Shown piece by piece: positions 1 to 6,819 of a DNA stretch of 9,458 nt. Source of the DNA: Pseudomonadota bacterium. Lineage in GTDB: Bacteria; Pseudomonadota; Gammaproteobacteria; Burkholderiales; Burkholderiaceae. Under the pieces are notes generated by a model, which saw only the letters and a list, made by a program, of their open reading frames with translations, was not told the DNA's origin and searched no databases. The DNA lies in assembly GCA_029777935.1 (NCBI GenBank), contig JAKORH010000232.1, forward strand, positions 1-9,458. Direction: 5' to 3'. How positions within the stretch are numbered: position 1 is the first letter of the stretch; the number at the start of each line of letters is the position of its first letter. The translations under genes were made by a program, and so were the position numbers.

Positions 1-156
1 CGGCAGACCCATGGGCTGACCCTCAGCTTGTGGCAACTGCTCGGCGAGGTGCGCGCCACGCTGTTTCAGCGCCCCGCCACCGAAACCGAAATGCTGCGAC
101 GACGAAGACAGCAGCACGCCGAATTCGCCCGCCTACAACCCGCCCTGTTCGCATGA
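1..156 (+). CDS. 3' end of an unrecognised protein gene (partial)
   Basis: Frame 1 is open from the first base to a TGA at 154-156 and encodes the last 51 residues of a protein. The tail is rich in Arg, Gln and Leu, includes a run of four arginines (ETEMLRRRRQQHAEF), and ends in LQPALFA. It looks like an amphipathic, basic C-terminal helix. The start lies outside the window. I do not recognise the family. The basic tail could fit a transposase or another nucleic-acid-binding protein, but that is a guess. It points towards the convergent VOC gene, and about 100 bp with no clear feature separates the two stop codons. Confidence 0.45.
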   Translation, partial: RQTHGLTLSLWQLLGEVRATLFQRPATETEMLRRRRQQHAEFARLQPALFA

Positions 157-257
157 AAATTATCCCGGACAGCAGTGCGCGCAAGCGGGAATGACATCAG
201 ACTGCTGAAAGGTTCATCGACCAATCAGGCGTCGCCGGATAGCGCGGACGGAGGGCA

Positions 258-737
258 TCACCCGCGCCGCGCCTTCTCGATCGCTGCAATGTCGATCTTG
301 CCCATCTCCATCATCGCCTCGAACGCGCGCTTGGCCGCGGCGCGGTCGGGGTCGGAGATCGCGTCCACGAGGGCGCGCGGCGTGATCTGCCACGACAGGC
401 CCCACTTGTCCTTGCACCAGCCGCAGGCGCTGGCCTCGCCACCGTTGTCGATGATCGCGTTCCACAGGCGGTCGGTCTCGGCCTGGTCGTCGGTGGCCAC
501 CTGGAACGAGAAGGCTTCGCTGTGCTTGAACGCCGGCCCGCCGTTCAGGCCGAGGCAGGGGATGCCCATCACCGTGAACTGCACGGTGAGCACGTCGCCC
601 TGCTTGCCGGAGGGGTAGTCGCCCGGCGCGCGGTGCACCGCGCCCACCGAGCTGTCGGGGAACGTCCTGGCATAGAACTGCGCGGCATCGAGCGCGGTGC
701 CGTCGTACCACAGGCAGATCGTGTTCTTCGGGGTCAT
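258..737 (-). CDS. PhnB-like VOC family protein (3-demethylubiquinone-9 3-methyltransferase fold, PF06983)
   Basis: This encodes a small cytosolic protein of 159 residues, the usual length for PhnB-like members of the vicinal oxygen chelate superfamily. Family signatures run in order: an N-terminal CLWYDGTALDAAQFYARTFP strand-helix, a central GGPAFKHSEAFSFQVATDDQ segment, then CGWCKDKWGLSWQITP, and a C-terminal MMEMGKIDIAAIEKA helix. Many relatives are annotated as 3-demethylubiquinone methyltransferases, but the fold carries no SAM-binding motif and the true substrate is unknown. An in-frame ATG at 741-743 would add two residues, but the AGGAG at 745-749 then leaves only one base of spacing. 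The ATG at 735-737 has a 7-nt spacing and is preferred. The gene is divergent from the DUF347 gene, and the two share the intergenic region 744-892. Confidence 0.9.
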   Translation of the reverse strand: MTPKNTICLWYDGTALDAAQFYARTFPDSSVGAVHRAPGDYPSGKQGDVLTVQFTVMGIPCLGLNGGPAFKHSEAFSFQVATDDQAETDRLWNAIIDNGGEASACGWCKDKWGLSWQITPRALVDAISDPDRAAAKRAFEAMMEMGKIDIAAIEKARRG

Positions 738-777
738 GGGCATTCTCCTGGCCGGTGAATGTACCTGCAGCGTCCCC

Positions 778-797
778 CTAATTCTCTCTTAATTCTC
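778..797. promoter_or_regulatory. 11-bp-period direct repeat in the divergent promoter region
   Basis: TAATTCTC occurs at 779-786 and again at 790-797, exactly one helical turn apart. Half-sites CTAATT and TTAATT separated by 5 bp have the layout of boxes bound by OmpR/PmrA-type response regulators. A weak -10-like CATCAT at 804-809 lies about 15 bp after the start of the second half-site. The same geometry is seen upstream of the response regulator at 4025-4060. The block is AT-rich compared with its surroundings. It could serve either the DUF347 gene (+) or the VOC gene (-). Binding by the local regulator is inference. Confidence 0.35.
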
Positions 798-892
798 CCG
801 TCGCATCATGACGGCGATGCAGCGCGTTCGCAGCGTGCGGACGCAGAAGACCGAGCCCACGGAGCGGTCCTGTGCGTGAACGGAGAAACGTG

Positions 893-1708
893 ATGAACGA
901 TGCAACCAAAGCTGCGCTCGCCAAAGTCCCCGAAGTTTCACTGGCGTTCTGGACCATCAAGATTCTCGCCACCACGCTCGGGGAGACCGGCGGCGACGCC
1001 GTCACGATGAGCATGTTGCATGCGGACAAGTACGCGCACAACGGCGGATATCTGATCGGAACCGGGATATTCCTCGTCATCTTCATCGCCGCCGTCGCCG
1101 CGCAGATCGTCGCGAAGAAATTCAACCCGTGGAACTACTGGATCGCCATCGTCGCGTCGACAACCGTCGGAACGACCCTGGCGGATTTCGCCGACCGATC
1201 CATCGGCGTGGACTATCCCGGAGGGTCGCTGATCCTGTTCTCGCTCCTGATCGCCGCGCTCGCGATCTGGCGCTGGTCGGAAGGCACCGTCTCCGTCAAC
1301 ACGGTCGCCACGCCCCGCGTGGAAGCCTTCTACTGGGTCACGATCCTGTTTTCGCAAACCCTCGGCACGGCGCTCGGCGACTGGATGGCGGCGACCGACC
1401 GCTATGGGTTGGGGCTCGGATACGAAGGCGGCGCGCTCGTCTTCGGCGCCGGCCTCGCCGTCGTCGCGGCGCTCTATTTCTTCACGCGGGTCTCGCATGT
1501 CACGCTGTTCTGGGTCGCCTTCATCCTCACGCGCCCGCTCGGCGCGACGCTTGGCGATCTGCTCGACAAGCCCCACGCCAGTGGCGGCATGGCGCTCAGC
1601 CGCTATCTGGCCTCGCTGGTCATCTTCGGCCTGATGGTCGTGCTCGTTCTCGTTCTGCCGCAGCGCGCCGGCGCGCATCCGGCCTCGGCCAGGGACAGGC
1701 TGAAGTGA
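893..1708 (+). CDS. DUF347-repeat integral membrane protein (COG4705-like)
   Basis: This is a 271-residue, strongly hydrophobic inner-membrane protein. It carries four copies of the short DUF347 (PF03988) repeat, each with a G/T-rich turn ending in an acidic residue: ILATTLGETGGD near the N-terminus, TTVGTTLADFADR, TLGTALGDWMA, and RPLGATLGDLLDK near the C-terminus. Each copy is next to hydrophobic helices, giving roughly eight predicted membrane segments. The conserved Glu/Asp at repeat ends suggests a polar or ion-binding path, but no activity is firmly established for the family to my knowledge. The ATG at 893 is chosen because GGAGA at 882-886 lies 6 nt upstream; a GTG at 872 in the same frame lacks such a site. 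A perfect hairpin follows 12 bp after the stop. The divergent direct repeat at 778-797 may control it. Confidence 0.88.
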   Translation: MNDATKAALAKVPEVSLAFWTIKILATTLGETGGDAVTMSMLHADKYAHNGGYLIGTGIFLVIFIAAVAAQIVAKKFNPWNYWIAIVASTTVGTTLADFADRSIGVDYPGGSLILFSLLIAALAIWRWSEGTVSVNTVATPRVEAFYWVTILFSQTLGTALGDWMAATDRYGLGLGYEGGALVFGAGLAVVAALYFFTRVSHVTLFWVAFILTRPLGATLGDLLDKPHASGGMALSRYLASLVIFGLMVVLVLVLPQRAGAHPASARDRLK

Positions 1709-1720
1709 TCGGTTCCCGAT

Positions 1721-1738
1721 GATCGCCGCTCGGCGATC
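1721..1738 (+). terminator. possible hairpin terminator after the DUF347 gene
   Basis: The sequence gatcgccg-ct-cggcgatc is a perfect 8-bp stem with a 2-base loop, beginning 12 bp after the DUF347 stop codon. No T-run follows, so intrinsic termination is uncertain. It may instead be an mRNA 3'-end stabilising structure. Confidence 0.35.
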
Positions 1739-1879
1739 GGCAGTTCAGCATTGGCAAGGCTCGCCCTGCGCATGACCAAAGTGCCGCGCAACTCGTGCCG
1801 ATCGCCACTGCCCGCGTGGCGCGACGTTCTCTAGATTTTCATACGGCCGCAACGCAAGTCCGCGCGGACGAGGTAACCC

Positions 1880-3694
1880 GTGTCAACGCGCCCCAAGGAT
1901 GCAGCCGCGCCGCCGTCGGCGCGGCGCGCGCTGGCCGACGGCTGGAGGCTGGCGCGCCCGTTCTGGTCGGCGCGCGGCGAACGGCGTGCGTGGGCGCTGC
2001 TCGCCGCCGTCATCGCGCTGACGCTCGCCATGGTGTGGCTGAACGTCCAGTTCAACAACTGGAACAACCGCTTCTACGACGCGCTGCAGAACCACGACCT
2101 CGCCGCTTTCTGGCGCAACGTGGCGGTGTTCTGCGCGCTGGCGGCGGCGTTCATCGTGTCGGCCGTGTACCAGCAGTACCTGCAGGGATTGCTGGTGATC
2201 CGCTGGCGCACGTGGCTCACCGATCATCTGTTGCACGGCTGGTTGCGCCCCGGCACCGCGTATCGCCTCGGCATGTGCAGCGGCGACGCGCCGGACAACC
2301 CGGACCAGCGCGTCGCCGAGGATGCGCGCGCATTCGTCACGTTGTGCCTCGACCTGATGCTAGGTCTGCTCAATGCCGGCGTCACGCTGGCGTCGTTCAT
2401 CGCCATCCTGTGGCGGCTGTCGGGGTCGCTGCTGCTGCCGATCGGCGCCGGACTTCGCATCAGCGGGTACATGGTGTGGGTCGCGCTCGGCTATTCGCTC
2501 GCCGGCACGTGGATCGCGCAGTGGCTCGGCTTTCCGCTGGTGGGGCTGAACTGGCAGCAGCAGAAGGTCGAGGCGGATTTCCGCTACACGCTGGTGCAGG
2601 TGCGCGATCACGCGGAGGCGATCGCGCTGGCGCGCGGCGAAGCGGTCGAAGGCTTGCGCCTGCGCAGCCGCTTCGAGGCGATCCGCGCCAACTGGCTCGC
2701 GCTGATCCGCGCCATGAAGCGGTTGACGTGGTTCTCGGCCGGCTATGGCCAGGTCGCGAACGTCTTTCCGGTGTTGGCCGCCGCTTCGCGTTACTTCTCG
2801 GGTGCGATGATGCTGGGCGGACTGATGCAGACGGCGCAGGCCTTCGGTCAGGTACAGGGCGCGCTGAGCTGGCTGATCGGCGCCTATCCGCAGTTCGCGA
2901 ACTGGCGCGCCACCGTCAACCGGTTGAGCGGATTCACTGCGGCGCTCGAGCACGATCGCGCGGGGCAAGCCACGCGCGGCATCGCGCACGCCGCGGCGGC
3001 GGGCGATGCGCTCGACCTGTCGGCGCTCGCGGTGCAGGCGGACGGCCGCGACATCGTCACCGTGCCGCGGCGACGGCTCGAAGCCGGCGATCGCCTGCTG
3101 ATCGCCGGGCCGTCGGGCAGCGGCAAGAGTTCGCTGATCCGTGCCATCGCCGGCGTTTGGCGCGACGGTCGCGGCCGCGTCGAACTGCCGGCCGCGGCGA
3201 CGTTGATGTTCGTGCCGCAGCGGCCGTACCTGCCCGAGGGCACGCTGCGCGAAGCGCTGGCGTACCCGCGCCGGCCGGAGGAATTCGCCGCGGCGACGAT
3301 GACGCAGGCGATGATGGCCGCGGGTCTGACGCGCTACGCGGACGAACTCGACGTGCGCGCGCGCTGGTCGCACATCCTGTCGCCGGGCGAGCAACAGCGG
3401 TTGCATTTCGCGCGCGTGCTGCTGCATCGGCCGGACTGGGTGTTTCTCGACGAAGCGACTTCTGCGCTCGACGAAGCCGCCGAGGAAAGCCTGTACCGTC
3501 AACTGCAGTCGGCCTGCCCGGCGATGACGATCATCAGCGTCGGGCACCGCTCGACGTTGAAGCGGCTGCACGACGATGTCTGGACCATCGGCGTCGCCAA
3601 CGCGCCGAGCCGCGTGGCCGCACCGCGTCCGGCCACAACCGAGTTCGCGAACGGCGTCACAGACAGGCACCCCGCGGCGCCACCCGCGCGGTAG
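1880..3694 (+). CDS. SbmA/BacA-like ABC transporter with fused permease and ATPase domains
   Basis: This 604-residue protein joins an ABC_membrane_2 (SbmA/BacA-like) permease, about residues 30-330, to a nucleotide-binding domain, about 375-580. The permease shows several hydrophobic segments (about 36-57, 81-100, 159-182, 187-219 and 286-318) and the family motif NPDQR at 140-144. The ATPase is complete: Walker A GPSGSGKS at 410-417, Q-loop Gln447, signature LSPGEQQR at 500-507, Walker B VFLDE ending at Asp524-Glu525, and H-loop His556. Two copies should form one transporter in the inner membrane. Relatives such as E. coli YddA and mycobacterial Rv1819c have the same plan; Rv1819c and SbmA/BacA are linked to uptake of peptides or cobalamin, but the substrate here cannot be read from sequence. 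The start is GTG at 1880, preceded by GAGGT at 1870-1874. A small membrane-protein gene follows downstream. Confidence 0.92.
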   Translation: MSTRPKDAAAPPSARRALADGWRLARPFWSARGERRAWALLAAVIALTLAMVWLNVQFNNWNNRFYDALQNHDLAAFWRNVAVFCALAAAFIVSAVYQQYLQGLLVIRWRTWLTDHLLHGWLRPGTAYRLGMCSGDAPDNPDQRVAEDARAFVTLCLDLMLGLLNAGVTLASFIAILWRLSGSLLLPIGAGLRISGYMVWVALGYSLAGTWIAQWLGFPLVGLNWQQQKVEADFRYTLVQVRDHAEAIALARGEAVEGLRLRSRFEAIRANWLALIRAMKRLTWFSAGYGQVANVFPVLAAASRYFSGAMMLGGLMQTAQAFGQVQGALSWLIGAYPQFANWRATVNRLSGFTAALEHDRAGQATRGIAHAAAAGDALDLSALAVQADGRDIVTVPRRRLEAGDRLLIAGPSGSGKSSLIRAIAGVWRDGRGRVELPAAATLMFVPQRPYLPEGTLREALAYPRRPEEFAAATMTQAMMAAGLTRYADELDVRARWSHILSPGEQQRLHFARVLLHRPDWVFLDEATSALDEAAEESLYRQLQSACPAMTIISVGHRSTLKRLHDDVWTIGVANAPSRVAAPRPATTEFANGVTDRHPAAPPAR

Positions 3695-3755
3695 CGCAGC
3701 GCGCGCACCGCGCGCAATCCCGCGATTCGATTTCGCGGCGCGTCGCTCGAGGGCG

Positions 3756-3778
3756 TGACTTCAGTCACCCTGAAGTCA
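3756..3778. promoter_or_regulatory. perfect 9-bp dyad between the ABC gene and the small membrane protein gene
   Basis: TGACTTCAG at 3756-3764 and CTGAAGTCA at 3770-3778 are exact reverse complements around the 5-base loop TCACC. An overlapping smaller dyad GTGAC-TTCA-GTCAC occupies 3755-3768. There is no T-run after it, so it fits a protein-binding operator better than an intrinsic terminator. It lies 52 bp before the small gene's ATG. Weaker GC hairpins at 3701-3715 and 3720-3738 fill the space after the ABC stop. Confidence 0.4.
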
Positions 3779-3829
3779 TCGCGGTCAAACCCGCGCCGCA
3801 GCGCGCGGTCGAACCAGTCGGGAGTATCG

Positions 3830-4021
3830 ATGAAACATACGATCTGGCTGGTCATCGAACTGGCATTGATGCCGCCCTTCGTGATGTTCGCCGGCATGGC
3901 GGCGGCAGGCGCGTTGAGGTCGGCAGTCGATTTCGAAGTGATGGGTGTGATGCTCGCGGCGGCGGTGTTCGCCGGCGTGATGGCGATACGCGCCCTGCGC
4001 CGCGACGAGCCCAAGACCTGA
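3830..4021 (+). CDS. small two-helix membrane protein, unknown function
   Basis: A 63-residue product with two hydrophobic stretches (about residues 4-28 and 37-55) separated by a short polar loop containing SAVDFE, and a basic/acidic tail ALRRDEPKT. This suggests a hairpin of two inner-membrane helices. I do not recognise a family. The ATG at 3830 is chosen over an upstream ATG at 3755 because GGAG at 3821-3824 sits 5 nt before it, and because the upstream extension would be translated across the dyad at 3756-3778 and is not protein-like. The stop lies directly before the direct repeat that probably controls the response-regulator operon, so it may be the last gene of the ABC unit or a separately controlled gene. 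Confidence 0.65.
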   Translation: MKHTIWLVIELALMPPFVMFAGMAAAGALRSAVDFEVMGVMLAAAVFAGVMAIRALRRDEPKT

Positions 4022-4024
4022 CGG

Positions 4025-4060
4025 TGGCCTAACGCTGGCCTAACCCGGCGTCCGCATAAT
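4025..4060 (+). promoter_or_regulatory. candidate response-regulator box and promoter of the two-component operon
   Basis: TGGCCTAAC occurs at 4025-4033 and again at 4036-4044, a perfect 9-bp direct repeat with 11-bp period. Two half-sites one helical turn apart are the usual target of OmpR/PmrA/QseB-type dimers, and CCTAAC-N5-CCTAAC resembles the PmrA box plan (YTTAA-N5-YTTAA). A CATAAT -10 candidate follows at 4055-4060, and the second half-site covers the expected -35 area, as at promoters activated by such regulators. The GTG of the regulator lies 31 bp further on. Autoregulation is inference from position and geometry. Confidence 0.55.
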
Positions 4061-4091
4061 CGCGTATCGACATACCGAAGAAGGGCGGATC

Positions 4092-4763
4092 GTGCGCGTG
4101 CTGCTGGTCGAAGACGACCGGATGATCGGCGACAACCTGAAGAGCGCGTTGCGCCAGTCGGGCTACGCGGTCGACTGGGTCCGCGACGGCCGCGCCGCCG
4201 GCGACGTGCTCGCCAGCGAGCGCTTCGATGTCGTGCTGCTCGACCTCGGACTGCCGCAGCGCGACGGCCTGGAGGTGCTGGCCGCGCTGCGCGCGCGCGG
4301 CGACGCCACACCGGTGGTCGTCGTCACCGCGCGCGACGCGGTCGATGCGCGCGTGCGCGGCCTGGATGCAGGCGCCGATGACTATCTCGTGAAACCGTTC
4401 GAACTCGACGAACTGCTGGCGCGCATTCGCGCCGTCGTGCGCCGCCATGCCGGTCGCGCGGAACCGGCGATCGAGATCGAAGGTGTGGCGCTCGACCCGG
4501 CCGCACGTCAGGTCACGCGCGACGGTGCGCCGGTACCGCTGTCGGCGCGCGAGTACGCGGTGCTGGAGGCGTTGATGCTGCGGCCGGGTGCGATCCTGTC
4601 GCGCGCACAGCTCGAGGACCGCCTGTACGGCTGGGGCGAGGAACTGGAAAGCAACGCGATCTCGGTTTATGTACACCAGCTCCGGCGCAAGCTCGGCGAC
4701 GGCTTCATTCACACGGTGCGCGGCATCGGCTACTACGTCGGTGCGCCGCGCGGCGACGGATGA
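4092..4763 (+). CDS. OmpR-family response regulator (QseB/PmrA/TctD type)
   Basis: A 223-residue DNA-binding response regulator. The receiver domain (1-115) has the acidic pocket Asp8-Asp9, phospho-acceptor Asp51 in LLDLGLP, the switch Thr79 and Lys101 in the KPF motif. The C-terminal winged-helix domain (about 125-218) contains the recognition-helix region LYGWGEELESNAISVYVHQL and ends in HTVRGIGYYV, typical of the QseB/PmrA branch. Phosphorylation by the kinase encoded 55 bp downstream should promote dimerisation on tandem half-sites. The start is GTG at 4092, with the purine-rich AAGAAGG at 4078-4084 upstream. A matching direct repeat lies in its own promoter. The inducing signal is unknown. 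Confidence 0.95.
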   Translation: MRVLLVEDDRMIGDNLKSALRQSGYAVDWVRDGRAAGDVLASERFDVVLLDLGLPQRDGLEVLAALRARGDATPVVVVTARDAVDARVRGLDAGADDYLVKPFELDELLARIRAVVRRHAGRAEPAIEIEGVALDPAARQVTRDGAPVPLSAREYAVLEALMLRPGAILSRAQLEDRLYGWGEELESNAISVYVHQLRRKLGDGFIHTVRGIGYYVGAPRGDG

Positions 4764-4818
4764 TCACGCCGACCCGCCCCGGGCGCGAATTCCCGAGCGC
4801 GCAGCGCGAGGGTAGCCG

Positions 4819-6135
4819 ATGACATCTCTGCGCACGCGGCTGCTGGTCTTCCTGCTGACGCTGGCGGCGGTGGCGGCCGCCGTGGTCGCGACGATCACGT
4901 ATCGCACCGTGCTGAACGAAGCCGATCAGCTTTTCGACTACCAGTTGCAGCAGATGGCGCTGTCGCTGCGCGATCACAGCCTCGTCTTCGGCGAGGACCG
5001 CGTGACGCTGCCCGACGCGTCGTTCGACTTCGTCGTGCAGGTGTGGACCGGCGACGGCACCATCACCTACGAATCGCAGCCGCTGCCCGGCCTGCCGCGG
5101 CAGGCGGTGCTCGGCTACTCGAACGCCACGATCGACGGCGCGCCGTGGCGCGTGTTCAGCGCAGCCGCGCACAACCGCGTGATCCAGGTCGCGCAGCCGC
5201 TCGCGGTGCGGAGCAAGCTCGCGGCGGCCGCGGCATGGCGCAGCGTGGTGCCGCTGGCGATCACCGCGCCGCTGGTCGCGCTCGCGGTCGGCTGGCTGGT
5301 GCGTTTTTCGCTGGCGCCGCTGGCGAACCTGGTCGCCGCGGTGCGCGCGCGCGACGCCGAAGCGCTGGCGCCGCTGCAGATCGCCGGGCTGCCGGCCGAG
5401 ATCGCGCCGCTGGTGGGGGCACTGAACGCGCTGCTGGCGCGGCTGGCCTCGTCGTTCGACGTGCAGCGGGCTTTCATCGCCGATGCCGCGCACGAACTGC
5501 GTTCGCCGCTGACTGCGCTGAAGCTGCAGCTCGATCTGCTGAAGCGCGCACCGGACACGGCGGCGCGCGCGCAGGCGATCGAGCAGCTCGGCAGCGGCAT
5601 GGAGCGGCTGCGGCACCTGGTCGAACAACTGCTCGCGCTCGCCCGCGCCGAGCCGGGCGGTGCCGCGCCCGCCATCGCCGACGTCGATCTGGCCGAGTGC
5701 GCGCGCCAGGCCGCGGCCGACTGCGTCGCACCGGCGCAGGAGCACGGCGTCGAGCTCGAGTTCGACGCGCCGCAGCCGGTCATCGTGCGCGGCGACGCCA
5801 CCGCACTGCGAATGCTCGCGCGCAACCTGATCGACAACGCGGTCCGCTACACCGCCGGCGCGCGCGCACGCGTGCAGGTGCGCGTGCTCGACGGCGGCGA
5901 CGGTGCGGCTCTGCAGGTCGACGATTCCGGCCCCGGAATTCCGCCGGCCGAGCGCGTGCGCGTGTTCGACCGCTTCTATCGCCGCGAGAGCGGCGCCACC
6001 ACCGGCAGCGGACTGGGCCTGGCGATCGTGCAGGCGATCGCGCAGCGCCACGGCGCGCGCATCGTGCTCGGCGACGCGCCGCTCGGCGGGCTGCGCGCCG
6101 AGGTGCGCTTCGCGCCCGCACCGAAGGAGGCCTGA
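4819..6135 (+). CDS. sensor histidine kinase, partner of the OmpR-type regulator (QseC/TctE type)
   Basis: A 438-residue inner-membrane kinase. Membrane helix 1 is at about residues 7-28 and helix 2 at about 143-165, enclosing a periplasmic sensor region of roughly 110 residues. A HAMP-like linker follows. The dimerisation helix carries the phospho-accepting His225 in HELRSPLTALKLQL. The ATPase domain has the N box (Asn336 to Asn340 in NLIDNAVRYT), the G1 box DDSGPGIP from Asp368, an F box VFDRFYR and the G2 box GSGLGLAIV from Gly396. All catalytic motifs are intact. The start is ATG at 4819 with GAGGG at 4808-4812. Length and order fit QseC, PmrB and TctE relatives, but the short periplasmic region gives no clue to the ligand. 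The stop is followed after 2 bp by the rhomboid gene, whose ribosome binding site lies inside the kinase's last codons. Confidence 0.95.
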   Translation: MTSLRTRLLVFLLTLAAVAAAVVATITYRTVLNEADQLFDYQLQQMALSLRDHSLVFGEDRVTLPDASFDFVVQVWTGDGTITYESQPLPGLPRQAVLGYSNATIDGAPWRVFSAAAHNRVIQVAQPLAVRSKLAAAAAWRSVVPLAITAPLVALAVGWLVRFSLAPLANLVAAVRARDAEALAPLQIAGLPAEIAPLVGALNALLARLASSFDVQRAFIADAAHELRSPLTALKLQLDLLKRAPDTAARAQAIEQLGSGMERLRHLVEQLLALARAEPGGAAPAIADVDLAECARQAAADCVAPAQEHGVELEFDAPQPVIVRGDATALRMLARNLIDNAVRYTAGARARVQVRVLDGGDGAALQVDDSGPGIPPAERVRVFDRFYRRESGATTGSGLGLAIVQAIAQRHGARIVLGDAPLGGLRAEVRFAPAPKEA

Positions 6136-6137
6136 CG

Positions 6138-6734
6138 ATGCCGCCCGCCGTCCAGTGGCTGATCATCGCCAACGTCGTCGTCTACCTGCTCGAGATGAGC
6201 GTGGGCCCCGGGCTGATCGACGCGTTCGCGCTGTGGGTCGAGCCCGGCGCGCCGTTCGCCGTGCTGTCCGCGCCCTGGCAGCTCGTCACCTACAGCTTCC
6301 TGCACGGGAGCATCGCGCACATAGCGTTGAACATGTTCGGCCTGTACATGTTCGGCTCCGACGTCGAGCGCGTTTGGGGCGCGCCGCGGCTGCTGCTCGG
6401 CTATTTCGCCGCGGTCATCACCGGCGCGCTGGCGCAGGTGCTGGCAGCCGCGCTGTTCGGCGCGGCGGGTCCGGTGATCGGCGCTTCGGGCGGCGTGTTC
6501 GGGCTGATGCTCGCGTTCGGGCTGATGTTCCCGCACCGGCAGGTGATGTTGCTGATTCCGCCGATCCCGATGTCGGCGCGCACGATGGTGTTCGTGTACG
6601 CGGCGGTCGAACTGTTCTTCGGCGTGACCGGCACGGCATCCGGCGTGGCGCACTTCGCGCACCTGGGCGGTCTCGTCGGCGGCTGGCTCGTCTACCGCTA
6701 TGGCTGGCGGCTGGCGCGCAACCGGTGGCGCTGA
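6138..6734 (+). CDS. rhomboid family intramembrane serine protease
   Basis: A 198-residue polytopic membrane protein with the compact six-helix rhomboid core and no extra cytosolic domain. Active-site landmarks are present: His61 and Asn65 in HIALN (oxyanion-side residues, like the HxxxN motif of GlpG), the nucleophile Ser117 in GASGGVFG, and the catalytic His175 in AHLGGLVGG, with another His at 172. It should cleave transmembrane helices of single-pass substrates within the inner membrane. The ATG at 6138 has AAGGAGG at 6124-6130 with 7-nt spacing and lies 2 bp after the kinase stop, so the three genes are almost certainly cotranscribed. The substrate is unknown. The upstream in-frame extension is the alternate frame of the kinase gene and is not coding. 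Confidence 0.93.
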   Translation: MPPAVQWLIIANVVVYLLEMSVGPGLIDAFALWVEPGAPFAVLSAPWQLVTYSFLHGSIAHIALNMFGLYMFGSDVERVWGAPRLLLGYFAAVITGALAQVLAAALFGAAGPVIGASGGVFGLMLAFGLMFPHRQVMLLIPPIPMSARTMVFVYAAVELFFGVTGTASGVAHFAHLGGLVGGWLVYRYGWRLARNRWR

Positions 6735-6819
6735 TGCGCAACCCACGCGGCGGCGCACGCGATCCGCACGCGCTTCGGCGCCGGGCCGCGGTCCGGCAAC
6801 CCGATCGAGGGCAAACCTT

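Noticed and set aside
1795..4032. Long plus-strand open frame of about 745 codons across the ABC gene
   Set aside because: Its composition is Arg/Ala-rich low-complexity with no domain motifs, while the overlapping frame from 1880 has complete ABC permease and ATPase motifs.
5043..6734. A 563-codon frame that would fuse an N-terminal extension to the rhomboid protein
   Set aside because: The part before 6138 is the alternate frame of the histidine kinase gene and is Arg-rich nonsense. A strong ribosome binding site marks the rhomboid start at 6138.
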